This document shows, in pieces, positions 35,142 to 44,497 of a stretch of DNA of 64,000 nt. The notes beneath the pieces are model-generated. The model was given only the letters and a program-made list of their open reading frames with translations, had not been told where the DNA came from and made no database searches. Position 1 is the first letter of the stretch, and the number at the start of each line of letters is the position of its first letter. The stretch lies in contig NZ_CP050699.1 in assembly GCF_005116675.2 (NCBI RefSeq), positions 4,116,001 to 4,180,000 on the forward strand, in the 5' to 3' direction. The position numbers and the translations under genes are program-made. The stretch is from Desulfosediminicola ganghwensis (GTDB taxonomy: Bacteria; Desulfobacterota; Desulfobulbia; Desulfobulbales; Desulfocapsaceae).

Positions 35142-35590
35142 AATGGAAATTTTTGGTTTCCCTGGCTGTTTTTTTCTTTTGCGGTATTTCAATCGGCCTG
35201 TGGGTTGGTCAGAAAACCGCTCTCGATAACGCCCTGAAAGTTGCATGCAGACCGGCTGAACCTCAGGAACTGGACTCATTCTATACAAACGTACTGAAAG
35301 TCTCTGATGAGCAGAAAACCGAGCTCACTGAAATACAGCAAAGGTATCAAAACAAAAGAAACCATTTCACCAACAGGATGCACCAGGCGAATTTGCAACT
35401 CGCGGACGTGATCGAACATGAGGGGTACGAAAGCGATAAAATACAACCTCTGGTCTCTGAAATACATGCTGCCATGGGAGAGCTACAAACACTTTCCCTG
35501 ACGCACCTCGCTACGATTGAAAAGGTTCTCGACCAGAATCAGGCTGCACTTCTCAAAAACAATGCAGTAATGAGACTCCGCCAGAATTAA
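35138..35590 (+). CDS. Membrane-anchored periplasmic metal sensor, CnrX-like (Spy/CpxP fold)
   Basis: 150 residues: N-terminal membrane anchor (about 4-24) and an all-helical periplasmic domain (LKVSDEQKTELTEIQQRYQN, HFTNRMHQANLQLADVIEHE, EIHAAMGELQTLSLTHLATIEKV). This is the pattern of CnrX/NccX and CpxP/Spy proteins; His and Met on these helices could bind Cu(I), Ni or Co. It would pass the metal signal to the anti-sigma factor. Couples to both neighbours (ATGA overlap before, TAATG after). Confidence 0.72.
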   Translation: MKWKFLVSLAVFFFCGISIGLWVGQKTALDNALKVACRPAEPQELDSFYTNVLKVSDEQKTELTEIQQRYQNKRNHFTNRMHQANLQLADVIEHEGYESDKIQPLVSEIHAAMGELQTLSLTHLATIEKVLDQNQAALLKNNAVMRLRQN

Positions 35591-36159
35591 TGCTGAACGG
35601 TCAAGAAGAAAACGACGCAATCCTGGTTCAAAGACTCGTAGCAGGCGAAAATATTGCCCTTGATATCATCATGAAACGGTATCAGGAGCCACTCTTTTTT
35701 TTCGTGCTTCGTTATGTTCACGATGAAGATGTTGCCTACGATCTGGTGCAGGAAACATTCTTTCGTGTTTACACCAGGGCGGAAAAATATAACCCGGAAT
35801 ACAAATTTTCAACATGGCTGTATCAGATAGCTCTCAATCTCTGCCGCGACTTTGGGCGAAAACAGACGCTTCGAAAATTTTTTTCTTTGTCTGACCAAAG
35901 CGATGGAACAAAGGCCAAAGCCGAAATGGTGCATGATGCCCGGATTGAGGAGAGTTATGACACTGAAGTTGAGATTGACAAACTGCATGAGGAGATAGCC
36001 AGACTACCTCACAAACTGAAAGCGGCTCTTATCCTCTACACCCTTGAGGAAAAAAGTCAGGCAACATGCGGCGAGATTCTTGGCATAAGTCAGAAAGCTG
36101 TTGAAACAAGAGTTTACCGTGCCCGCAAAGTTCTCGAACAAAAAATGGCAGGACGTTGA
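35590..36159 (+). CDS. ECF sigma factor, CnrH-like
   Basis: 189 residues, sigma-70 region 2 (LFFFVLRYVHDEDVAYDLVQ, then ETFFRVY) and region 4 (IARLPHKLKAALILYTLEEK, then ISQKAVETRVYRARKVLEQK), with no region 3: an extracytoplasmic-function sigma factor. Encoded directly after the presumed anti-sigma and sensor and 79 bp before the efflux genes, so it most likely transcribes this operon in response to metal. Translationally coupled to the sensor gene. Confidence 0.9.
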   Translation: MLNGQEENDAILVQRLVAGENIALDIIMKRYQEPLFFFVLRYVHDEDVAYDLVQETFFRVYTRAEKYNPEYKFSTWLYQIALNLCRDFGRKQTLRKFFSLSDQSDGTKAKAEMVHDARIEESYDTEVEIDKLHEEIARLPHKLKAALILYTLEEKSQATCGEILGISQKAVETRVYRARKVLEQKMAGR

Positions 36160-36238
36160 AGGAAGAAACGACTTACCATGTATCATTAAAAGCATAAGGT
36201 TATTTTGATTCTCTTAAAATAGTTCACAGGGAGGTTTT

Positions 36239-37468
36239 ATGAAACATGTCCTTTTCACGGTTCTCCTGACATTCAACCTTTGCATAAGTCAGGTATACGG
36301 CAAAGAACTGGGCTATTATCTCGACCTGCTTGACAAGCATCCGAAGATTCAGGCCGTGCTCGAGCAGCATAACGCTCTTCAATACCAGGCCGAAGGAGCC
36401 ATGGGACTACCGGACCCATCGGTTTTCCTGGGGGTTGACAATGTCCCGATATCTGACCCGGCATTTGACCGATTTCTTCCCACCTCTAAAGTAATCGGCC
36501 TCTCACAGGATATCCCCAACACCAAGGGCAGAAAGGCACAAAGAGACATTTTCCTCTCCACTGCCGGCAGTACGGAATTGCTGGCCGAGTACACCAGATC
36601 CCGTCTCCAGGCACTCTTTTTCACACGAATAGCCGAATTGCAGAGGGTGAATAAGCAGGCTGGATATGAGGAACAAAAGAAACTGATCATCGATCAACTG
36701 CAGGATTACTATGAAGGACAGATTGTTGCAGGTGAACCGATATATCAAAAGACCTTTCTGACAGAAATTGAACTCGCTGAAGTCGAACAAAAACTCAATT
36801 CCCTGCAAGCCGAGAAGGCTTTCATCGAGGCTGACCTGATCCAGCTGATTGGAGAAATTCCCGAAATTGATGATCTCGACTTTGACGAGAAACTGTGGAC
36901 AGGTGACCTGGGCGAACTGTATCCGGTCCAGCTCGCCGCCAGCAACATAGAGGTTGAAAAAGCCCGTGTCAATTTAGCCGACAGCAAATATTCACCAAAT
37001 TTTGGCATGGTCGCGACCTATAAAATCAGAGAGGACGGTGAAAATGATTCATTTGATGGTGACGACTGGTTCTCTCTCCAATTCAGGATGACCATTCCTC
37101 TCTGGGCATCCAAAAATCAACATCCCAAACTTGAGGCGGCCCAAAGCGGCAGAAAAAGTGCCCAGCATATTTACGACGAGGCCATCAGGACCTGGCAAAT
37201 GGAGACAACCCGCCTTTTAAGTGAAAAGCACTCCTCTTTCCTCAACATAGAGGTTCTGCAAAAGAAAGACATGGCTCTTGAAAAGAAGATTGAAGCAATG
37301 GAGAGGACCTATTCGGCAGGCCAGACAAGTCTTGAACCTGTCCTCCAGGCGGAAATAGCACGGCTTTCCCTCCTGTCGCAGATTACCGGCGAAAAAACCC
37401 AGTACAGACGTATTGCTGAAGAACTCAACGCACACATAACACCTACAGATATCCATGAAACTTATTAA
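36239..37468 (+). CDS. Outer membrane efflux protein, CusC/TolC-like
   Basis: 409 residues. Signal peptide (1-21, ending VYG) and two repeats of long amphipathic helices as in TolC channels, with MGLPDPSVFLGVDNVP after the first helix and YSPNFGMVATYKIRED in the second. No lipobox Cys as in E. coli CusC. Provides the outer membrane duct of the tripartite pump. Strong GGGAGG ribosome site; overlaps the next gene by 14 bp. Confidence 0.87.
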   Translation: MKHVLFTVLLTFNLCISQVYGKELGYYLDLLDKHPKIQAVLEQHNALQYQAEGAMGLPDPSVFLGVDNVPISDPAFDRFLPTSKVIGLSQDIPNTKGRKAQRDIFLSTAGSTELLAEYTRSRLQALFFTRIAELQRVNKQAGYEEQKKLIIDQLQDYYEGQIVAGEPIYQKTFLTEIELAEVEQKLNSLQAEKAFIEADLIQLIGEIPEIDDLDFDEKLWTGDLGELYPVQLAASNIEVEKARVNLADSKYSPNFGMVATYKIREDGENDSFDGDDWFSLQFRMTIPLWASKNQHPKLEAAQSGRKSAQHIYDEAIRTWQMETTRLLSEKHSSFLNIEVLQKKDMALEKKIEAMERTYSAGQTSLEPVLQAEIARLSLLSQITGEKTQYRRIAEELNAHITPTDIHETY

Positions 37469-39119
37469 GCAATTTCAGGCTACTCGTGCCGCACTGTGTA
37501 CTCTTACGCTCCTCTTTACCCTGCTGAGCGGATTCATCCACGCGGCAGAAACTCAATACACCTGCCCGATGCATCCGCACTATATCTCCGACTCCTTTGG
37601 CACCTGCCCGATCTGTGGCATGGATCTGGTGGAATTGGAAGGGGGGGCGGTTATCGAGGGAGATGAAGCGGAGCACGGTCTTACTTTGCCTCCCTACATG
37701 ATTCAGCGCACAGGGGTTCGGATCAAACCGGCAGAAACAGCCTATTTTGGCAGATCCATCCGGAGTTTCGGCGAAGTGGTCGTCAACCAGAGGCTGCAAA
37801 CCGATGTTTCGTTACGCGTGGAGGGGTGGATAGAGGAGTTGATCGTTAACGCCGAGGGCGATGAAGTGGAACCCGAATCATTGCTGTTTCGCTTTTACAG
37901 TCCACAGCTCATTGCCGCCCAACAGGACTATATTACAGCACTCTCCTCCGGTATCACCGACAGAGTCAGGGTGACAGAAGACAGACTGCGCTCTCTTGGT
38001 GTGCAGAAGAAAGTGGTTGAGGAGATACGAAACAGAAGACAGATCAAACCCAGCCTGCCGTACTACGCGGAGCAGAAAGGGAGCGTAGAAAACATCTCGA
38101 TCCGTCAGGGAAGTTATTTGCGTCCCGGAGCTATTGCCATGCGAATTCAGAGCTATGAACAGGTCTGGGTACGTGTCAACCTGGCCGAACAGGACATCTC
38201 ATTCGTCAACCGGGAGAGTCGGGTAGATGTGGATTTTCCAAACATCGGCATTCACCGGGAAAATGTAACAATCGATTACATTTCACCGGCGGTTGAAGAA
38301 GCCACCCGTACGGCGCAGATGCGTCTTATTCTGGAAAACCCCGACGGTATCATCCGCCCCGGTACCTATGTGGATGTGACAATCATGTCCGATATCAGAC
38401 CCCGTCTGGCTGTTCCATACGAGAGCGTCCTGCAGAACAAGGAGGGAAGCTACGTGATACTCGAACGTGGCGATGGAACCTTTCAGGCACGGGAAATCTT
38501 GACCGGTCTGCAGTACAAGGGACTTATGGAGGTTCAGGCCGGTCTTGCAGAAGGTGACCAGGTTGTGCTCTCCGGCCAGTTTCTCATTGATTCTGAAAGT
38601 TCACTGCGTGAATCTTTTCGACGTATGGAAAAGCTGGCGCTCTCCCTTGCCGAATTGGATGTGAGCGAACACCAGCTTGTACTGCTCAATCATATGGTCG
38701 AGGGAACCCTCTACGTTCATGAGGAGCTTATAGCCGGCAGACTCCCCAATCCCCAGTTACTTGATGTTGCCGAACAATCTGCACAAAAGCTGTACCATGA
38801 GATGAAAGGAAGCAGACTTGCCTTTGTGGCTGAGGATTTTCTCGCTACTTTACAAGACCGTGCCGGGATTATGACATTCAGTGGCTGGCGGGAGCTGCTT
38901 GCCGGCTCAGTAGAGGCTATCGAGCCCTGGGTTCTCGAGGGTCGCCCCCGCTATTACAACGAGCTTGGCCTGGCTTTTTTTACTACAGAAGACAGGCGTA
39001 GCTGGATACAGTTGGCCGGGGACATACAAAATCCTTTCGGCGATGATGTCACGGCACGCGAAATACCCCTTGATGAGAATAACCTGAAAGGGTCAGAGGA
39101 GCACTCACATGCACAGTAA
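37455..39119 (+). CDS. cusB: RND periplasmic adaptor, CusB-like, with heavy-metal-binding domain
   Basis: 554 residues. Signal peptide 1-31. A heavy-metal-binding motif follows at once (YTCPMHPHY, C37-H40, and GTCPICGMDL, C51-C54-M56), as in many CusB homologues. The barrel-sandwich and beta-barrel parts of a membrane fusion protein cover about 85-400 (LRVEGWIEELIVNAEGDEVE, GPIY-type lipoyl halves). The region after 405 is extra, helical and without recognised family, ending in a His-rich tail. It links the inner membrane pump to the outer channel and may hand over Cu(I)/Ag(I). Overlaps the cusA-like start by 11 bp. Confidence 0.9.
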   Translation: MKLIKQFQATRAALCTLTLLFTLLSGFIHAAETQYTCPMHPHYISDSFGTCPICGMDLVELEGGAVIEGDEAEHGLTLPPYMIQRTGVRIKPAETAYFGRSIRSFGEVVVNQRLQTDVSLRVEGWIEELIVNAEGDEVEPESLLFRFYSPQLIAAQQDYITALSSGITDRVRVTEDRLRSLGVQKKVVEEIRNRRQIKPSLPYYAEQKGSVENISIRQGSYLRPGAIAMRIQSYEQVWVRVNLAEQDISFVNRESRVDVDFPNIGIHRENVTIDYISPAVEEATRTAQMRLILENPDGIIRPGTYVDVTIMSDIRPRLAVPYESVLQNKEGSYVILERGDGTFQAREILTGLQYKGLMEVQAGLAEGDQVVLSGQFLIDSESSLRESFRRMEKLALSLAELDVSEHQLVLLNHMVEGTLYVHEELIAGRLPNPQLLDVAEQSAQKLYHEMKGSRLAFVAEDFLATLQDRAGIMTFSGWRELLAGSVEAIEPWVLEGRPRYYNELGLAFFTTEDRRSWIQLAGDIQNPFGDDVTAREIPLDENNLKGSEEHSHAQ

Positions 39120-42100
39120 CGAAAGTGAGAGCACCGGAGCCATCGCAAGTCTCATCGCCTGGTCGGTAAAGAATCAACTGCTGGTTGCTCTATTTGTCAT
39201 TACCCTCCTGGTCGCTGGGATTCGCGCTCTGGGCGAAATGCCTCTTGATGCCATCCCGGACATGAGCGATACCCAGGTGATCATCCGCACTGACTTCGCA
39301 GGTCAGGCCCCACAGATTGTTGAGGACCTCGTTACCTACCCGCTTTCAACGACCATGCTCGGCCTGCCTCGCAGTAAAGCAGTGCGCGGGTTCTCCATGT
39401 TCGGTACCTCATTTGTCTATATCATTTTTGAGGACGGGGTTGACCAGTACTGGGCCCGGTCACGGGTTATTGAAGCGCTCTCCAAAATAGGGGCCGAATT
39501 GCCGGAGACAGCCCGTCCGCAGATTGGCCCGGATGCAACAGGTGTCGGCTGGGTATATCAGTATGCCGTAATTGACCGGAACCAGATATATGATCTGGCC
39601 CAACTGCGTAGCCTGCAAGACTGGTTTCTCCGTTATGAGTTAGCCACTGTACCAGGCGTGGCCGAGGTCGCTTCGGTTGGCGGATTTGTAAAAGAGTACC
39701 AGGTCCTGGTAGATCCCAACCGGCTTCGCGCTTTTGATGTACCATTAGTCCGTTTGATCGAAGCTGTTCGTAAGGCTAGTGTAGAGGCGGGCGGCCGTGT
39801 TCTTGAACGGGGCGAAACCGAATATATCATCCGCTCCAAAGGCTATGCTGAAAACCTTGAGGATCTGCAGAAAATCGTCCTGTACTCGCGAAATAGCATT
39901 CCGGTTTTGCTTACTGATGTGGCTAGTATTGTTGAGGGACCGGAACTGCGTCGGGGTGTTACCGAGCTTGATGGTGAAGGCGAGGTTGTGGCCGGCATCG
40001 TGGTAATGCGGGTCGGCGAGAATGCCTTGAACGTCATCCGCGGCATAGAAAAGAAGATAGATGAGATAAAAAGCGGCCTGCCTGAAGGTGTTGAGATTAT
40101 CCCCGTCTACAACCGCGCCCCCCTTATAGAAGGTTCCATCTCCTATCTCCAGGATAAGCTGATAGAAGAAGGTATCGTCGTCGCAATGGTCTGTCTTGTA
40201 TTCCTGCTCCATGCCCGCTCGGCCCTTGTGGCGATCATCACCCTGCCGCTGGCAATTCTCGCTGCTTTCATCGTTATGACAGCCCAGGGAATTACCGCCA
40301 ATATCATGTCTCTTGGCGGCATTGCCATTGCCATCGGTGCAATGGTGGACGCATCCATCGTTATGGTGGAAAACGCCCACCGTAAACTCTCTGAGCTGGG
40401 AGGTACCATAAGTAAACGGGAAAGAGCTGAAGTAATTTTACAGGCGGCCCAGGAAGTAGGTCCCGGGCTGTTTTTTTCTCTATTGATAATCACCGTCTCC
40501 TTCCTGCCCGTCTTTGCCTTAACCGGACAATCCTATAAGCTTTTTTCTCCCCTTGCCTACACCAAGACCTATTCCATGGCCTTTTCCGCCCTGCTTTCGG
40601 TAACGCTGGTACCGGTGCTGATGCTCTGGCTGATCAGGGGGCGGATACGCAGAGAAGATGAAAACTGGATTAACCGATTTTTCATATTTATTTACAGGCC
40701 TTTACTGGTACGAGCCCTTAAGTGGAAATGGCTGACCATAGTTCTTGCCCTACTGATGCTCATTTCCATGGTTTATCCAGTCTCCAAAACCGGCTCTGAG
40801 TTCATGCCTGCCCTTTACGAGGGTGAGTTACTGTACATGCCGACAACCTTACCCGGCATCTCAGTTACAAAGGCCAAAGAGATCCTGCAGAAGACCAACC
40901 TGCTGATTCGCTCCGTGCCGGAGGTGGAGATGGTTTTCGGTAAACTTGGTCGTGCCGAAACCGCTACAGATCCTGCACCTGTCTCGATGATTGAGAGTTG
41001 GATTCGCCTGAAGCCCAAAGAAGAATGGCGAGAAGGGTTGACCAAGGACGATCTGATTAAAGAACTCGACAAGAGGGTCAAGTTGCCGGGACTGGTCAAC
41101 TCGTGGGGTTACCCCATCAAAATCCGTATGGATATGATTTCAACAGGTATCCGCACTCCCATCGGCATTAAAATCACCGGAGACAAGCTTGAAACAATTA
41201 ACCGCCTGGCTCTTTCTGTAGAATCCGCAGTCAAGGATATAGATGGTACCCGATCTGTTTTCGCTGACCGGGTAACTGGCGGGAAATACCTGGAAATAAC
41301 ACCGGACCGTGACAAAATAGCCCGTTACAACATAGATCTCGGCACTGTTCAATCCATCATCGGCACCGCCCTGGGCGGCAGCAGGGTAAGCGAGGTAGTA
41401 CAGGGTAGAGAACGGTACAACATTATTGTCAGGTACGACAGGGCGTTCCGGGAAGACTTTGATGATCTCACCAATATTTTAGTACCGACCCCAATGGGTC
41501 AACACATACCCCTGGGCCAATTAGCGGACGTTGAGTTTGTCGAAGGCCCGCCCATGATCAAGTCTGAAAACGCCCGGCTGACAGGTTGGGTTTTTGTGGA
41601 CATCGACAGCAGGGATATTGGCAGCTATGTCGACGAGGCAAGGGATATTGTTAACCAAAAGGTTGCTCTTCCTCCCGGATATAACCTTATCTGGTCAGGT
41701 CAGTTCGAGCAGATGCAGGAAGCCGAGGAACGAATGAGGATCGCAGTGCCTGCAACGATTCTTATAATTTTCACCTTGCTTATGCTGCATTTTGGCAGAC
41801 TCGACAGGACATTGATGATTATGCTCTCTCTACCGTTCGGACTGGTCGGTGGAGTGTGGGCAGTGCACCTTGCGGGTTATTACTTCTCAGTAGCGGTTGG
41901 TGTGGGTTTTATTGCCCTTGCCGGTATCGCAGTGGAGACGGGGGTGGTGATGTTGCTCTACATCGACCAACAGGTAAAGATGACCAAACCGGCAAACAGG
42001 AAAGAATTGCTGGATGCGATCATTTTCGGTGCCGCCCTCAGGGTAAGGCCCAAACTGATGACGGTTGCCACAACAATGATCGGACTTACCCCCATTTTTA

Positions 42101-42249
42101 TAACCGAAGGCCTGGGCTCCGATGTTATGCGCCGTATTGCCCTGCCAATGATAGGTGGAATGGGCAGCACAACGCTGCTCACACTTTTTATGATTCCTGT
42201 GGTCTACTTTATCTGGGAAGCGGGAAAACTGAAAAAAAGTGAGGGATGA
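39109..42249 (+). CDS. cusA: Cu(I)/Ag(I) efflux RND pump, CusA-like
   Basis: 1046 residues, twelve-helix heavy-metal RND transporter. The three methionines that carry Cu(I)/Ag(I) in E. coli CusA (M573, M623, M672) are present at M577, M627 and M676, each four residues later in matching contexts (LLYMPTT, VSMIES, RMDMISTGI). TM4 reads GAMVDASIVMVENAHRKL, as in CusA rather than in zinc or nickel pumps. The specificity call is therefore well supported. Exports metal from periplasm/cytoplasm by proton exchange. Third gene of the pump set. Confidence 0.95.
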   Translation: MHSNESESTGAIASLIAWSVKNQLLVALFVITLLVAGIRALGEMPLDAIPDMSDTQVIIRTDFAGQAPQIVEDLVTYPLSTTMLGLPRSKAVRGFSMFGTSFVYIIFEDGVDQYWARSRVIEALSKIGAELPETARPQIGPDATGVGWVYQYAVIDRNQIYDLAQLRSLQDWFLRYELATVPGVAEVASVGGFVKEYQVLVDPNRLRAFDVPLVRLIEAVRKASVEAGGRVLERGETEYIIRSKGYAENLEDLQKIVLYSRNSIPVLLTDVASIVEGPELRRGVTELDGEGEVVAGIVVMRVGENALNVIRGIEKKIDEIKSGLPEGVEIIPVYNRAPLIEGSISYLQDKLIEEGIVVAMVCLVFLLHARSALVAIITLPLAILAAFIVMTAQGITANIMSLGGIAIAIGAMVDASIVMVENAHRKLSELGGTISKRERAEVILQAAQEVGPGLFFSLLIITVSFLPVFALTGQSYKLFSPLAYTKTYSMAFSALLSVTLVPVLMLWLIRGRIRREDENWINRFFIFIYRPLLVRALKWKWLTIVLALLMLISMVYPVSKTGSEFMPALYEGELLYMPTTLPGISVTKAKEILQKTNLLIRSVPEVEMVFGKLGRAETATDPAPVSMIESWIRLKPKEEWREGLTKDDLIKELDKRVKLPGLVNSWGYPIKIRMDMISTGIRTPIGIKITGDKLETINRLALSVESAVKDIDGTRSVFADRVTGGKYLEITPDRDKIARYNIDLGTVQSIIGTALGGSRVSEVVQGRERYNIIVRYDRAFREDFDDLTNILVPTPMGQHIPLGQLADVEFVEGPPMIKSENARLTGWVFVDIDSRDIGSYVDEARDIVNQKVALPPGYNLIWSGQFEQMQEAEERMRIAVPATILIIFTLLMLHFGRLDRTLMIMLSLPFGLVGGVWAVHLAGYYFSVAVGVGFIALAGIAVETGVVMLLYIDQQVKMTKPANRKELLDAIIFGAALRVRPKLMTVATTMIGLTPIFITEGLGSDVMRRIALPMIGGMGSTTLLTLFMIPVVYFIWEAGKLKKSEG

Positions 42250-42313
42250 AAGAAACTACATCGTATTAGTATAAACAACATCCCAATCAACACATTCTAC
42301 AACGAGGTGTATT

Positions 42314-42820
42314 ATGCAATCTATGACAATCAAAGCAGTAATAGCGGCATTCGCCATTTCTCTTATCTCATCAGTGGCGATGGCTGAAAAGCATGGTTCA
42401 ATGCAGGGCCATGACTCTATGGATCACAGTGCAATGGATCAATCCCAAGGAAAGCAAGCCGAAATGAATCACGGTTCAATGGATCACGGTTCAATGGATC
42501 ACGGTTCAATGGATCACGGTTCAATGGATCACGGTTCAATGGATCACGGTTCAATGGATCACGGCAAAATGGGAGATACTGCTGATGGAGACACCCCAGC
42601 AATAATGGGTGTCGGGGTTATCCACCAGGTCAGCAAGCTCAACAGGATGGTCAACATGACCCACGAGCCGATTCCGGCCCTGAACTGGCCGGAAATGACC
42701 ATGGATCTGCCTGTGGCAAAATCTGTGGACCTGGGAAGCATCAAGGCCGGTGAGCAGGTTAAATTTCATCTTGAGCTTGGTCCTGACAACAAATATATCA
42801 TCACGGATATCATGAAATAA
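42314..42820 (+). CDS. cusF: CusF-like periplasmic Cu(I)/Ag(I) chaperone with MDHGS repeats
   Basis: 168 residues. Signal peptide 1-24 (MAEK). A Met/His-rich linker holds MNHGS, five MDHGS and MDHGK in tandem (51-85). The CusF OB-fold domain follows (about 96-168) with the metal site at the exact CusF spacing: H117, W125, M128, M130 (THEPIPALNWPEMTM). It carries Cu(I)/Ag(I) to the CusB-like protein. 64 bp after the pump gene; GAGGTG ribosome site. The repeats probably add low-affinity metal sites. Confidence 0.93.
   Translation: MQSMTIKAVIAAFAISLISSVAMAEKHGSMQGHDSMDHSAMDQSQGKQAEMNHGSMDHGSMDHGSMDHGSMDHGSMDHGSMDHGKMGDTADGDTPAIMGVGVIHQVSKLNRMVNMTHEPIPALNWPEMTMDLPVAKSVDLGSIKAGEQVKFHLELGPDNKYIITDIMK
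42464..42568 (+). repeat. 15 bp tandem repeat (7 units) in the cusF-like gene
   Basis: Seven in-frame 15 bp units of the form ATGGATCACGGTTCA, five of them identical, the first (AAT for GAT) and last (AAA for TCA) varied. Each encodes M-D-H-G-S. Near-perfect DNA identity suggests recent expansion by slippage and copy-number variation between strains. Confidence 0.95.
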
Positions 42821-42840
42821 CCTTGATGTCCCTATTCCAA

Positions 42841-42884
42841 TTGCAGCAGGAGCGACAACCTCTTATTGTCGATACCTGCTGCAA
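42841..42884. terminator. Hairpin between convergent cusF-like and sigma54-activator genes
   Basis: TTGCAGCAGG / CCTGCTGCAA (10 bp) encloses a second stem CGACAA / TTGTCG. It begins 21 bases after the cusF stop. No T-run on either side, so a weak or Rho-assisted terminator serving both strands is the likely reading. Confidence 0.5.
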
Positions 42885-43081
42885 ACGGAACTGGTCGTGG
42901 AATATTTGTAAGGATCAGTTCTCTCCCGATTTTCTCTCTGTTTCCCCCCTTACGGTTATCGGATAGCATCTTAACCAGACCAGCCTGCTGAATGTTTTGG
43001 CTTGGCAGTGCAAACTGTCAATCTAGGAAGGCTCTGCACCTGTCAGGCGGAGAGAATGATTTGGTACGGGAAATGAATACT

Positions 43082-44497
43082 CTATGATTTAAAATCAGCT
43101 GAAACGATGTTGTAGCGCCGCATGATTCGTTGTAATCCCTGGCGTTCCAGACCGCAGGCTGCGGCAGCATTGGTCACGTTTCCCTGATGTTCCTGCAGAA
43201 GATTACGCAGATATCCCACTGAAAAGCGCCTGAGAATTTCAGATTTGGCATCATTGTAATGGATTGGATACAGATCCTCAAACCGCTCTGTCTTATTGGC
43301 AGAATCAATTTCACCTTCACCATTTTCTGCAATACCGCTATCTCCAATCAATACTATTCGTTTGATGGTATTCCGTAGTTCGCGGATGTTTCCCGGCCAG
43401 TTGTTCGAGTAAAGATATTGCAGGGTCTTGGGAGATATTTCAGCTTCCGGCCGGTTGTAATGATCTTTGAAGTATGAGAGATAATGGTGAATAAGCAACG
43501 GGACATCTTCCGACACCTCACGCAAACTCGGCATTGTAATGGTGACGACGTTTAGGCGGTAAAAGAGATCTTCCCTGAATTCTCCTGCCTCTATCTTTGC
43601 CTCAAGATCCTGATTGGTAGAAGCAACCACCCTGGCATCAATCTTCATGGTTTTATTCTGGCCAAGCGGCTGAATCTCTTTTTCCTGCAACACCCGTAAA
43701 AGTTTGGTCTGCACAGAGACAGGGATATCCGCAATTTCGTCCAGCAGGATAGTTGAGCGGTCAGCTTCCAGAAACAACCCCTTTTTCGCCTGCACTGCCC
43801 CTGTAAATGCGCCTTTTGAGTACCCGAAAAGTTCACTCTCAAGAATATGCTCAGGAAGTGCGGGACAATTCACTGTTACCATCGTATGGTTTTTACGATT
43901 GCTGAGATTATGCAGGGCTCGGGCAGCAACTTCTTTCCCCGTCCCGCTTTCACCGCGAATCAGCACCGTTGCATCCGTGTCGGCAACTCTTTTGATGAGG
44001 TCGAGAGCGCGCTTTAAGGCAGGGCTTTTACCTACAAATCCTTCAGGTTGAGCAATAGTGTTGAGCTGATTCTGTAATCGCTGATTTGTTCGAAGCAGGG
44101 CAGTGCGCTCGAGTCCTTTTGTGGCGATATGAACAATATGATTCTGATCAAACGGTTTCTCCAGAAAATCATATGCACCATCTTTTAGCGCCTGCACGGC
44201 CATATCTATGGTGCCGTAGCCCGTCATGATTATGACTGAAATCGTGGCGTCATGTTCGCGAACTTTTTTAAGCAGCTCCAAGCCGTCCAGGTCCGGCATC
44301 TTGATGTCGGTTACAATGACGTCCGGATGTGAATTTTTGAGTTTTTCAAGAGCAACCCTACCTGAAGCAGCGGTAATAACATCGCAACGGCATTTTTTTT
44401 GGATTACAAGCCGTAGCATGGCGAGCATATCCGGCTCATCATCGACTATCATGACCAGTTTGGGGTTTAATTGGGGTTTATTGCTATCGCTGGTCAT
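43082..44497 (-). CDS. Sigma54-dependent response regulator (REC-AAA+-HTH, NtrC type)
   Basis: 471 residues. Receiver with acidic pair D19/D20 and phospho-Asp D64 (VIVTDIKMPDLDG), AAA+ domain with Walker A GESGTGKE, sigma54 loop GAFTGA and Walker B STILLDEIAD, and a C-terminal Fis-type HTH (NVTNAAAACGLERQGLQRIM). Last gene of the twelve-gene run; ATGA overlap with the phosphatase gene. It is the natural candidate to act at the -24/-12 promoter match at 57951-57966, closing an autoregulatory loop, with the histidine kinase of the same run as partner (inference). Confidence 0.94.
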   Translation of the reverse strand: MTSDSNKPQLNPKLVMIVDDEPDMLAMLRLVIQKKCRCDVITAASGRVALEKLKNSHPDVIVTDIKMPDLDGLELLKKVREHDATISVIIMTGYGTIDMAVQALKDGAYDFLEKPFDQNHIVHIATKGLERTALLRTNQRLQNQLNTIAQPEGFVGKSPALKRALDLIKRVADTDATVLIRGESGTGKEVAARALHNLSNRKNHTMVTVNCPALPEHILESELFGYSKGAFTGAVQAKKGLFLEADRSTILLDEIADIPVSVQTKLLRVLQEKEIQPLGQNKTMKIDARVVASTNQDLEAKIEAGEFREDLFYRLNVVTITMPSLREVSEDVPLLIHHYLSYFKDHYNRPEAEISPKTLQYLYSNNWPGNIRELRNTIKRIVLIGDSGIAENGEGEIDSANKTERFEDLYPIHYNDAKSEILRRFSVGYLRNLLQEHQGNVTNAAAACGLERQGLQRIMRRYNIVSADFKS

